This document shows positions 1 to 7,638 of a DNA stretch of 8,303 bases, one piece after another. Within the stretch, counting starts at the first letter, position 1. Every line of letters begins with the position of its first letter. The notes under the pieces are model-generated. The model was not told where the DNA came from, did not search any database, and worked only from the letters and a program-made list of their open reading frames with translations. The position numbers and the translations under genes are program-made. The stretch lies in assembly GCA_964444375.1 (NCBI GenBank), contig CAYUGX010000227.1, positions 1-8,303 of the forward strand, given 5' to 3'. The DNA comes from JABHCC01 sp964444375 (GTDB lineage: Bacteria > Bacteroidota > Bacteroidia > Bacteroidales > UBA12481).

Positions 1-3000
1 GACCCAGTACATTAGTCTCAGACAAAATGAGATTATTACGAAGGGGAATCGAAATTGAAAGTTTTCCAACCTGATTATTCACCTCACGCAAGTGGAGAAG
101 TATTGCATTGGGATGGGGCAGAATGCGTGCCGATATCAACTGAACATGGTCTGGGATGCCTTGAATCAGGCTATCCCAGTTAACTGGGTTCTCTTTCTTT
201 GTTTTCGTGCCAGGAGGAAGTGTTCGTCCGAGCAGTGGAATTCTTGATGACCACCCAAATTGACTAGCCTCCTTATTGTCAGGATCTGGCAGTGATGTGA
301 TGAAATAACTGAATGAAAACTCACCTCTTTGATCGGCATTGAAGTTCGTAGTCCAGTAATTATTCATGGGCCACCCATAGACATGTGTTTTCTCGGGCTC
401 GGCACCTTCTTCATAGCGTCCTGTATTAATCCCACCTAGCTGCATCAGAGGTATTTCAGAACTGCAAATCACGATCTGAGCGTTTCGGTTGCGCAGGCTT
501 ACGTAGTTTTGAACTGTGTTCCAGTCATTTGTCGATCCTGGAATCTGGTCTACACCAGCCTGAACGGTTCCACCCGGAACATCAAAGTACAGTTTCCCAT
601 CCGGTAGGTGAAAAGGAAAGGCAATATAAACCGCCTCTGGATCAAAAATTGATTTTTTTCTGATCCGGTAAAAAAACTCTACTCGTTTATCTTCGTGATA
701 AAAACGTAACTCGATTAAGAGTCCGGCGGGTCCAGCGCTTGCTGTACTTTCAGCTTTGAATCTGAAAGCTGTCCACACAGGTCCGTTTTCCTGGTTTTCA
801 AAGCGAATAGAATCAGCCAGATTTCTTTTATAACTATTCAATGTAAAGGCTTCCATCTGCTCGCGGTTACTCAATTGCTCATAGATGTAGGTGCCAAGCC
901 CACAGCTGTCTGACTGATCTACCAATTCACTATTCTGATCAAGATCGACTAGGCTGATCAAAGAAGCAGACGATTTGTCAATCACAGCCCGGTAGAATTG
1001 ATTTTCAAATTGGATGGTAGGTGCTGGGTGCTTCATTTGATCTCCCGGAATGTGTTCATCCAGGCCGGTTGTGACGATTTTGAGCTTCTTCATTGAGAAC
1101 CCCTGAATATCTTTGACCCAAATACTCCAGTACGTTCCGTCAGAACGATGATTGGTCGCCTGGGCTGGATGAATATTACCTTCCTCATCAATAAGTTTGA
1201 ATTCAATGCCCATGGGCAGGATCTGATGATCGATGTATAATTCCAATAAAGCGCTTCTCTTGTAGTTTAGTGTGTTGAAAACCGCAATTGTTGACACCTC
1301 CTCTTTTGTAATAAAACCTTGCAACAATCCCATGGCCTCTTCACCAACTCGACGTGAACGACGATACGCCTCCCAGGCATAGGATTCTTTGAGCTCTCTT
1401 TGTTCCATAGTACCTTCCCCAAGCGGTTCTCTGACGCTTTGGGCATGACCAAAGGTGTGTTCGTCGTAAAAAAGCAAAGATTGCTGGACTTCTTCAATTC
1501 TATTGTGGATCCCACTTGGAGTGGAAGCCCCTAAAATTCTGGCCATGGCTAAGGCGCCTTCAAAGGCCAATATGTCTTCATGGGTTTCTCGGGATGTGGC
1601 TGCTTCTCTTGCTCCTGAGGCAAAACCATCGGTCCACCAGTCTGGCCAGGCTGCACGGTAAACAGGCAAATCATCACCAACAACTTTCTCGAGATCATGG
1701 AAAAATTCACTAACCGTTGCAGTTTTTATTTTGGGCCAATCGTATTTGCTGTTCCACTGTTTGACTAACTCAGAAGCCTTGGTGGATGGAGGTGAGTTAT
1801 CGGTTTGATAACCTGAATGTTGGATATGTATCTTATTATAGGGATATCCTTTTTGTTCAAGATCAACCAGGTAGGTCATTAGTTTGTTTTCAAAATAGTC
1901 GAAATCATTCCCATGAATGCCAAATGTATTCGCAGTCATATAGTGTTCGGCTCTGAAAGTCAATATGCGCCTACCGGATGGGGATTCCCACCAAAAGGCA
2001 GTAGGCTTATCAAAGGCAATCAGGGCACGATGTCCGTGTGTGCCCATGTTGAGGTACTTGATGCCGAGTGGTTCAAAATAGTCGGCAAAACACCATGCAA
2101 TTCCATTGACATCATCTTGCATTGCTGCTGTAACTGGAATTCCAGCATCTTTAAACCTGGCTAGGGGCTTTAATGAAGCAGCCAATGTGTATTCATCAGG
2201 CATTTCATCAAAGTTGAAATACATGCCTGATACTTCAATGCGCCCTTCATTGATGCGCAGCATCAATCTGTCAATTTGATTTTGTGGACGGCTTCTTAGG
2301 TAATCATCTACTGCAAAAGCAGCTTCGCAGGTCCACCTGAATTTGGCAGCGTCAGGGTATAGATCGGTAGCATCACAGTAATCGAGGGCATAATCAATAA
2401 AGCGTAAATGTTCGGCTAAAATTTCATGCTGGGGACGGGTATACCCAATGTCGGTATGGGAATGCTGAACAAAACCAACCTCCCATTTTCGAATGGGTTT
2501 TTGGGTAAAAATGACTTCCTGAGCCAATGCTTCGGATTCAAGTCTGATCGTAATGTTTTTTTCTTTCTTAACGGGATTGATACCAACCTGGATGTTTTGA
2601 ATACCGAATTGTAAGGTGGTTTTTTGAATTTCTCTATCATCGACATATATGCTAGCAGGGGTGGGTTGACCAAAATACACCACCTGAAAATTCACGGGTT
2701 GTTGCTCTTTCTTGTTTTGTGTTAACATGGCCGGATAAGTGCTGATAGTCAATCCGGTAGGTATTTTTGATAAGAAAGTCATACACCAGGCTTGACTGTT
2801 GCTCGCGCTGCCGGTAATGCTCAGTTCCAATGCATCACCTACTGGAATTTGGTTTGCTGGAATACGGAGAAACATAAATCCGAACAGGTCGTTGGCTGCA
2901 TCGCGCATGGTGCTTCTGAAACTCAATGAACCTCCTATATCTAATGATTTATCCCACGAATCAAGGTTAGCGGTGGAGAATGAACCAGCTGAACTGTTAT

Positions 3001-3328
3001 TAATCGCCAGGTGCATTTTAGCATTGCCCAGATTGGCTCCGAGTCCGGTCAGCCAAACAAACACAACTGTGTCAGCCCGGTGATCTGGCACAATTTCGGT
3101 TCTCCAGACCATGGTTTGATTGCCTTCATCGGCTCTCACTAAATAGGCATCATGTATGTCTGGAATCGACGAATTGTACCAAAACTCGGTACCTTTTACT
3201 TTCTCACCATACCCTTGGAGTAGCAGGTCGTTTTTACCGATGGGATTTTGCTGACCGAATAGATTTAATGTAGTGAATGTCAACGTCAACAGGCATAGCC
3301 AGACTCTTTTTACTTGAGATCGTATCAT
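1..3328 (-). CDS. secreted glycoside hydrolase family 38-like protein (alpha-mannosidase superfamily), 3' end outside window
   Basis: An open frame runs without a stop from the ATG at 3328 to the left edge, giving about 1109 residues with the C-terminus missing. Residues 1-25 form a Sec signal peptide (Arg/Lys-rich start, hydrophobic WLCLLTLTF stretch, likely cleavage after LFG), so the protein is exported. Residues 27-280 are probably a beta-rich N-terminal domain. The GH38 catalytic domain begins near 283: HSHTDIGYT at 289-297 matches the family HxHxD zinc site (H291, D293). FNFDE places D374 at the zinc-binding nucleophile position. QDDVNG (404-409) replaces the usual HIDPFG. WPDWWTDG lies at 561-568, and DEHTFGHA (H624) fits the fourth zinc ligand in the helical middle domain. 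The rest resembles the beta-rich C-terminal part of the family. GH38 enzymes use one zinc ion and a retaining mechanism on alpha-mannosides; substrate here is unproven because several motifs are divergent. It follows an amidohydrolase gene by 23 bp on the same strand, so the two are probably cotranscribed. No strong Shine-Dalgarno precedes the start, which was chosen for its signal peptide. Confidence 0.87.
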   Translation of the reverse strand, partial: MIRSQVKRVWLCLLTLTFTTLNLFGQQNPIGKNDLLLQGYGEKVKGTEFWYNSSIPDIHDAYLVRADEGNQTMVWRTEIVPDHRADTVVFVWLTGLGANLGNAKMHLAINNSSAGSFSTANLDSWDKSLDIGGSLSFRSTMRDAANDLFGFMFLRIPANQIPVGDALELSITGSASNSQAWCMTFLSKIPTGLTISTYPAMLTQNKKEQQPVNFQVVYFGQPTPASIYVDDREIQKTTLQFGIQNIQVGINPVKKEKNITIRLESEALAQEVIFTQKPIRKWEVGFVQHSHTDIGYTRPQHEILAEHLRFIDYALDYCDATDLYPDAAKFRWTCEAAFAVDDYLRSRPQNQIDRLMLRINEGRIEVSGMYFNFDEMPDEYTLAASLKPLARFKDAGIPVTAAMQDDVNGIAWCFADYFEPLGIKYLNMGTHGHRALIAFDKPTAFWWESPSGRRILTFRAEHYMTANTFGIHGNDFDYFENKLMTYLVDLEQKGYPYNKIHIQHSGYQTDNSPPSTKASELVKQWNSKYDWPKIKTATVSEFFHDLEKVVGDDLPVYRAAWPDWWTDGFASGAREAATSRETHEDILAFEGALAMARILGASTPSGIHNRIEEVQQSLLFYDEHTFGHAQSVREPLGEGTMEQRELKESYAWEAYRRSRRVGEEAMGLLQGFITKEEVSTIAVFNTLNYKRSALLELYIDHQILPMGIEFKLIDEEGNIHPAQATNHRSDGTYWSIWVKDIQGFSMKKLKIVTTGLDEHIPGDQMKHPAPTIQFENQFYRAVIDKSSASLISLVDLDQNSELVDQSDSCGLGTYIYEQLSNREQMEAFTLNSYKRNLADSIRFENQENGPVWTAFRFKAESTASAGPAGLLIELRFYHEDKRVEFFYRIRKKSIFDPEAVYIAFPFHLPDGKLYFDVPGGTVQAGVDQIPGSTNDWNTVQNYVSLRNRNAQIVICSSEIPLMQLGGINTGRYEEGAEPEKTHVYGWPMNNYWTTNFNADQRGEFSFSYFITSLPDPDNKEASQFGWSSRIPLLGRTLPPGTKTKKENPVNWDSLIQGIPDHVQLISARILPHPNAILLHLREVNNQVGKLSISIPLRNNLILSETNVLG

Positions 3329-3351
3329 AGTAGTAATTTCTTATTTGTGGA

Positions 3352-4989
3352 TTAGTTAAAAACAGGTTGTCCGCCTAACCAGGTTTCAACCACTTTAATT
3401 CTTGGAATATCAGCAGCAGCAGCAGTCATAATATCCTGATCCAGGATAACAAAGTCGGCCAGTTTTCCTGCCTCCAGGCTGCCTCTTTCTGCTTCTTCAA
3501 AACACGACTTCGCCGCCCATATTGTCATGGCTTTCAGGCATTCTTCGCGGGTCAGTGCGTTATCCATTTGCCATCCGCCTTCAGGAAATCCCTGGTGATC
3601 CATTCGGGTGAATCCGGCGTAAAAACCAAACAGTGGATTGATGTGTTCAACCGGAAAGTCGGATCCATTGGGTAACCAGCCGTTCAAGCTGAGTAATTTT
3701 TTATAGGCATATGCATGTTCAATTCGTTCGGGGCCAATTCTGTCTTTTGCCCAGTACATGTCGGAGGTAGCATGAGTGGTCTGAACTGACGGAATTATTG
3801 AAAACTGTCTGAAGAGGTCAAAATCTGAGGGATGGATGATTTGCGCATGTTCAATTCTCCACCGTCTGTCATTCTTTCCTATCAGGTAGTCTTTGTACAT
3901 GTTCAGCATCAGGCGGTTAGCAGCATCCCCAATACAGTGTGTTTCAACCTGGAAATTATTATCATAGCACAGTTGGCAGATCTCATTTAAAAATGAAGTT
4001 TCCATGACTTGCAGACCCGTTTTGTTTTGTACGTCTGCATAGGGATTAATGAGTAATGCTCCTCTTGAACCCAGAGCCCCGTCTGCATAAAGCTTGACCG
4101 AGCGAACGTGCAATTTGTTTGTCTTGAAAGGTCCACTTGTAACATAGTGATCGATATTCTTTTGACTCGGGTTGAGCATGGCATAGAGACGAATGTTGAG
4201 CTCGCTACTTTGGTGCATTTGATGCAACAAATCAATCTCTTCGAATTCAAGGCCTGCATCCGCCAAAGAGGTTAAGCCAACAGCAAAACAATTGGCCTCA
4301 GCTTGTTGGAGTAGCTGCTTTAATTCTGTGTCGGTCAAAGGGGGAATGATTAGCTCAACGGCATCAGCAGCGTTGTCTATTAAGACACCCGTGCAGGAAT
4401 TGTTATTTACAATTATTTCACCTCCAGGAATTTGCGAGCTTGGATTAATGCCAGCAAGTTCCAGCGCTTTTCCATTTGCAATGGCTCCATGTCCATCAAT
4501 TCTTTTTAGAAAGACCGGTCGATCCGGAAACAGTTCATCCAGCCTTTTCCGGTCAGGAAAAGCTTTGACTTCCCAGTCGTTTTGATCCCATCCCCGGCCA
4601 AGTACCCAGCCTGTTTCGTCCTGGTGGTTGTGTTCAGCGAGACGTGTACAGACTTCTTCAAATGATAGAGTGCCAACCAGATCGGTCATTCGTAAGCTTT
4701 TTGCATAGCTCACAAAATGGCAGTGCGGATCATAAAATCCTGGATAAACGGGTGATCCATTCAGATCGATTTTGTCAGAACTCTTATACTTAGAGCGGAT
4801 ATACTTCGTGCTTCCTGTTTCAACAATTGATCCATCTCGAATGGCCATTGCTTCAAGCTGACTGAATTTTTTATCAACAGTATAAATCAGACCATCGTAT
4901 ATGATCTGATCGACCTGTTCTTTCTCCTGACAAGCGTTAAGCATGATAAACACTGGTATTACAAGAAAAATACTAAAACTGCGTTTCAT
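3352..4989 (-). CDS. exported lipoprotein amidohydrolase, amidohydrolase 3 / YtcJ-like family
   Basis: This 545-residue protein has the usual length for the YtcJ-like branch of the amidohydrolase superfamily, metal-dependent TIM-barrel hydrolases that cleave amide-type bonds in varied small substrates. Residues 1-20 form a lipoprotein signal ending in the lipobox LNAC (C20), so it is probably anchored to a membrane facing the periplasm or the outside; most relatives are cytoplasmic or simply secreted. A small beta domain (about 28-85) precedes the barrel. Likely metal ligands and active-site residues are H89 and H91 (DPHCH), K299 in VKLYADGALGSRGA, H351 (ETHCIGDAA), H381 (RIEHAQ) and D444 (GSDFPVE). 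All core motifs are present, so the enzyme looks active. The C-terminal GSLEAGKLADFVILD segment is the standard return strand of the beta domain. It is the first gene of a leftward pair with the GH38-like gene. The substrate cannot be deduced; N-acyl amino sugars or N-substituted amides are speculative options. The ATG at 4989 gives a complete signal peptide. Confidence 0.92.
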   Translation of the reverse strand: MKRSFSIFLVIPVFIMLNACQEKEQVDQIIYDGLIYTVDKKFSQLEAMAIRDGSIVETGSTKYIRSKYKSSDKIDLNGSPVYPGFYDPHCHFVSYAKSLRMTDLVGTLSFEEVCTRLAEHNHQDETGWVLGRGWDQNDWEVKAFPDRKRLDELFPDRPVFLKRIDGHGAIANGKALELAGINPSSQIPGGEIIVNNNSCTGVLIDNAADAVELIIPPLTDTELKQLLQQAEANCFAVGLTSLADAGLEFEEIDLLHQMHQSSELNIRLYAMLNPSQKNIDHYVTSGPFKTNKLHVRSVKLYADGALGSRGALLINPYADVQNKTGLQVMETSFLNEICQLCYDNNFQVETHCIGDAANRLMLNMYKDYLIGKNDRRWRIEHAQIIHPSDFDLFRQFSIIPSVQTTHATSDMYWAKDRIGPERIEHAYAYKKLLSLNGWLPNGSDFPVEHINPLFGFYAGFTRMDHQGFPEGGWQMDNALTREECLKAMTIWAAKSCFEEAERGSLEAGKLADFVILDQDIMTAAAADIPRIKVVETWLGGQPVFN

Positions 4990-5015
4990 ATATTGGACAG
5001 GTATAAGTTGAAAAC

Positions 5016-5023
5016 CAAAAGTA
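5016..5023 (-). promoter_or_regulatory. candidate Bacteroidota promoter -7 element for the leftward operon
   Basis: On the minus strand these bases read TACTTTTG, a full match to the TAnnTTTG -7 consensus used by the main sigma factor of Bacteroidota. It lies 26 bp upstream of the amidohydrolase ATG, which would leave a short leader of about 20 nt. No clean TTG -33 element lies at the expected distance (about 5041-5046 reads CGGTGC), so the call rests on the -7 box and its position. Confidence 0.5.
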
Positions 5024-5024
5024 G

Positions 5025-5053
5025 GGAAAATTGTCTTATGGCACCGATTTTCC
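5025..5053. promoter_or_regulatory. 7-bp perfect dyad in the divergent intergenic region, possible operator
   Basis: GGAAAAT at 5025-5031 is exactly inverted as ATTTTCC at 5047-5053, with a 15-nt gap centred on 5039; one further pair (5033/5045) fits after a mismatch. It sits directly upstream of the leftward -7 element, across the zone where the -33 contact would fall, and within 30 bp of the rightward start, so a regulator bound here could affect both directions. A transcript hairpin is possible but there is no U-tract, so it is not terminator-like. A dyad of this size in AT-rich DNA can arise by chance. Confidence 0.3.
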
Positions 5054-5061
5054 TAAATATC
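5031..5061 (+). promoter_or_regulatory. weak candidate promoter for the rightward lipoprotein gene
   Basis: TTG at 5031-5033 is followed after 20 nt by TAAATATC at 5054-5061, a partial match to the TTG/TAnnTTTG Bacteroidota promoter. An alternative -7-like box, TAAATTTA at 5065-5072, matches better but lies only 7 nt before the ATG at 5080; it would fit better if translation starts at 5092. Neither is convincing alone. Confidence 0.2.
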
Positions 5062-5079
5062 CGTTAAATTTATAGAAAT

Positions 5080-7575
5080 ATGCTTTGGCCCATGAAAGAC
5101 AATACAGGAAAGAGATTGTTACTTCGCATATCCAGTTATTTTGTTCTGGTAAACACATTTGTATTTCTGCTGGTTGGTTGTGAGTTTATTTTACCCAATA
5201 AACCACCATACTTTGAATTAACTTCTCCTGAGGAGAAGAGGATTTATACTTTTGGTGAAGTCATTCCCATTATGTTAAATGCGTATGACAAAGATGGAAC
5301 AGTTGTTGAAGTCGAATTCTATCTAAACGAAACGCTGGCTTATACCGATGAGACCGATCCGTTTGAGTTTCCATGGGCTACAGCAGATTTTGCACCTGGA
5401 GACTATGTGTTAAAAATAAAGGCCTTGGACAATGATAGCGAGCATTATATACTCAGTTACAGTTTCACTGTTATTGGTACTCTTATTGCCAATGCAGGTG
5501 ATGATATTACTATCAGGTCTGCTGAACTCACTCATTCACTACTGGCCAATCAGGCTCCGGAAGGAGCAACTGGAACCTGGACAGTGATTCAAGGTGAAGG
5601 CGGCACATTCTCGGATGTTAATGCGAACAATGCTGTGTTCACAGGACAGCCCTGTACATCTTATACCCTGCGATGGACGGTGGCACACGGCTCAGTGTCT
5701 CGATCTGATGATGTAAACGTAGTATACTATCATACTCCTTCGGACGCTGTGGCCGGAGAAGACCAGTACTTTGCGGATGGTCGAAATGAGACCACACTTG
5801 CAGCGACAGCAGCTGGTGAAGGATTGGGCAGATGGAATATTGTCAGTGGAGGTACGGGTAAATTCGATGATAATCTCGATCCAACCACCAAGTTCACCGG
5901 GCAAACATGTACAGAGTATGTACTGTCTTGGACGGTTTCAACAGCTTGCGGTTCAACACAAGATGAAGTTAAAGTACATTTCGACCATATAACTGTTGCA
6001 TCTAACGCTGGTCCTGATCAGGATTATATTGATGGTCGCAACACGACCACCCTGGCTGCAAATGATCCTGGAACAAACCAGGGAACCTGGTCGATTTTAA
6101 GCGGGACCGGAGGGGCATTCAGTGATGTTCATGATCCAGCAGCAACATTTGTCGGACAGGCCTGCCAGGTTTATGAGTTACAATGGGCCATTGCTTCGGG
6201 TTGCGGAGCTTCTGAAGATGAGGTGCAGATAGGCTTCGGTCATATACCAACAACTGCCTCTGCAGGTGAAGCTCAGCATTATTTGGATGGCAGGGTATTT
6301 ACGATACTTGAAGGCAATGAGCCGAGTCAGGGTACCGGAGAGTGGACCGTGGTGAGTGGGGCAGGTGGAACCTTTGACGATGCAGCAAAGTACAATGCCA
6401 AATTCACGGGAACTCTTTGTGAGTCGTATGTCTTAAAGTGGACCATTGCAACGGCTTGTAGTGCCCTGGATGATGAGGTTGATATTTCATTCGGTCATAC
6501 CCCTTCTGAAGCAAATGCTGGCGAAGATCAAGTGATAACTTCTGGTAATGTGGTCACTACGCTAGCGGCAAACACACCCCTGCAGGGAGGAGGGAAATGG
6601 ACGATTCTTTCTGGACAGAATGGTAACGTTTTAGATCCTGATAATCCAACCAGCACCTTTACAGGTCAACTCTGCGGCGCTTATATCCTTCAATGGGAGA
6701 TTTCAACGGCATGCGGCACTTCGGCAGACCAGGTTGTCATCAGCTTTGATCATGTACAGGTACCCGCTTTTGCAGGACCTGACCAAAGCTTCTTTGATGG
6801 TTCAACTTCAACCACCTTAACAGGTAATGATCCGGTTTCTTACACTGGAACCTGGACTATACTGGCGGGTTCAGGGGGTAGTTTCTCAGATGTAAATGAT
6901 CCTGATGCCGCGTTCAACGGAAGCTTGGGCCAGGTGTATACTTTGCAATGGTCGATTACGTCAACTTGTGGAGTGTCAACAGATATCATGCGTGTAGCTT
7001 TCTTAACGGCCGGTGCCTTTACCGACTCAAGAGACGGCCAGGTTTATTCAACAATTGTTGTTGGTGGACAAGAATGGATGGCCAAAAATCTGAATTACAA
7101 GACTGTAAATGGTAGTTATGCCTATGGAGGTGAAGAAACGCTCAGATCAACCTATGGCTTACTGTATCAACATGAGGCAGCAAGTCAGGCCTGCCCAGCA
7201 GGATTCCATCTGCCGACTGATGCAGAATGGCGAACGCTGGAAAACATCCTGGGTATGTCGGTTGAAGCCGCACTACTCTATGGCTATCGAGGATACGAAG
7301 AAGGAGCTTCATTAAAAGAATCAGGTTTGAGTCACTGGCACTCACCGAATGCTGGTGCTGCCAATCTCATTGGTTTCACTGCCTTACCAAGTGGATACCG
7401 GGATCAACAAGGGTTCTACCAGTTAATGGGTTCATTTGCAGGCTATTGGACAGATACAGAAGATACCAATGGGATTAATGCGATTTATCGGGGATTGAGT
7501 AAGGACAAAGCCCAAATTGGGCGTGATTGGTTCAATAAGAATATGGGCTTGTCGGTTCGTTGTGTCAAAGATTAG
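5080..7575 (+). CDS. lipoprotein with Ig-like domain, six PKD-like repeats of about 85 residues, and C-terminal Fib_succ_major domain
   Basis: This complete 831-residue gene encodes a probable cell-surface lipoprotein. The signal ends in the lipobox LVGC (C34). ATG at 5092 (Met5) is a plausible alternative start, giving a more usual 30-residue signal with its basic residues near the N-terminus. Residues 42-133 resemble a bacterial Ig-like domain (SPEEKRIYTFGEVIPIMLNAYDKDG type). Six tandem repeats follow at about 137-645, each with AG(x)DQ, GTWTILSG-GG-FSD, F(T/N)G and Y-L-W motifs, as in PKD/Ig-like modules common in Bacteroidota surface proteins. Residues 646-831 match the Fibrobacter succinogenes major paralogous domain: DGQVYSTIVVGGQEWMAKNL (651-671 region), CPAGFHLPTDAEW (705-717), ALPSGYR (768-774) and terminal SVRCVKD, with C705 and C828 a likely disulfide. 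No catalytic motif is visible, so adhesion or carbohydrate/surface binding is the best guess. It is divergent from the amidohydrolase operon and 63 bp upstream of another lipoprotein-like gene, with no terminator visible between them. Confidence 0.93.
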   Translation: MLWPMKDNTGKRLLLRISSYFVLVNTFVFLLVGCEFILPNKPPYFELTSPEEKRIYTFGEVIPIMLNAYDKDGTVVEVEFYLNETLAYTDETDPFEFPWATADFAPGDYVLKIKALDNDSEHYILSYSFTVIGTLIANAGDDITIRSAELTHSLLANQAPEGATGTWTVIQGEGGTFSDVNANNAVFTGQPCTSYTLRWTVAHGSVSRSDDVNVVYYHTPSDAVAGEDQYFADGRNETTLAATAAGEGLGRWNIVSGGTGKFDDNLDPTTKFTGQTCTEYVLSWTVSTACGSTQDEVKVHFDHITVASNAGPDQDYIDGRNTTTLAANDPGTNQGTWSILSGTGGAFSDVHDPAATFVGQACQVYELQWAIASGCGASEDEVQIGFGHIPTTASAGEAQHYLDGRVFTILEGNEPSQGTGEWTVVSGAGGTFDDAAKYNAKFTGTLCESYVLKWTIATACSALDDEVDISFGHTPSEANAGEDQVITSGNVVTTLAANTPLQGGGKWTILSGQNGNVLDPDNPTSTFTGQLCGAYILQWEISTACGTSADQVVISFDHVQVPAFAGPDQSFFDGSTSTTLTGNDPVSYTGTWTILAGSGGSFSDVNDPDAAFNGSLGQVYTLQWSITSTCGVSTDIMRVAFLTAGAFTDSRDGQVYSTIVVGGQEWMAKNLNYKTVNGSYAYGGEETLRSTYGLLYQHEAASQACPAGFHLPTDAEWRTLENILGMSVEAALLYGYRGYEEGASLKESGLSHWHSPNAGAANLIGFTALPSGYRDQQGFYQLMGSFAGYWTDTEDTNGINAIYRGLSKDKAQIGRDWFNKNMGLSVRCVKD
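5488..7014 (+). repeat. six in-frame tandem repeats, period about 255 bp (85 residues)
   Basis: Units begin two residues before each AG dipeptide: residues 137, 223, 308, 393, 478 and 563, so spacing is 86 then 85 four times. In DNA the units start at 5488, 5746, 6001, 6256, 6511 and 6766. The first five units end in a conserved Y/F-x-His (H218, H303, H388, H473, H558, exactly 85 apart). A DGR or DG turn follows AG(x)DQ in units 2-4 and 6. The nucleotide sequences have diverged clearly between units, so this is an old protein-domain duplication and not a recent or slippage-prone DNA repeat. Confidence 0.93.
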
Positions 7576-7638
7576 TGGGTGATCAATAATTTACGTATTC
7601 TACCGTTAGAGTTCTATTAAGAAAAGCCAGTCAAGCTC

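Noticed and set aside
2416..2673. Overlapping open frames on both strands of 62-85 residues
   Set aside because: They lie inside the GH38-like gene in other frames; their translations show no recognisable domain and the long frame carries clear family motifs here, including the sequence leading to the zinc site.
1..3328. Frameshift or pseudogene in the long leftward gene
   Set aside because: Manual translation stays open and in frame from 3328 to the left edge, with family motifs at in-frame positions 289, 374, 404, 561 and 624.
3411..3425. Five consecutive CAG triplets, possible slippage or phase-variation tract
   Set aside because: It is a triplet tract inside the amidohydrolase gene encoding four alanines, so length changes would not shift the frame, and five units is short.
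3987..4585. Short open frames of about 90-97 residues on both strands inside the amidohydrolase gene
   Set aside because: They are out of frame with, or opposite to, a complete gene with all its active-site motifs, and have no independent start signals or recognisable products.
5025..5053. The inverted repeat as a transcription terminator
   Set aside because: It lies between two divergent starts, where no transcript is expected to end, and lacks a GC-rich stem and U-tract.
5488..7014. Regular repeat spacing that could suggest a CRISPR array or DNA satellite
   Set aside because: The period is 255 bp, lies fully in frame in one coding sequence, and units are similar as protein but diverged as DNA. 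There are no short identical repeats with spacers.
7576..7638. Terminator or separate promoter between the two rightward genes
   Set aside because: I see no hairpin with a T-tract and no TAnnTTTG box in these 63 bases; cotranscription is the simpler reading.
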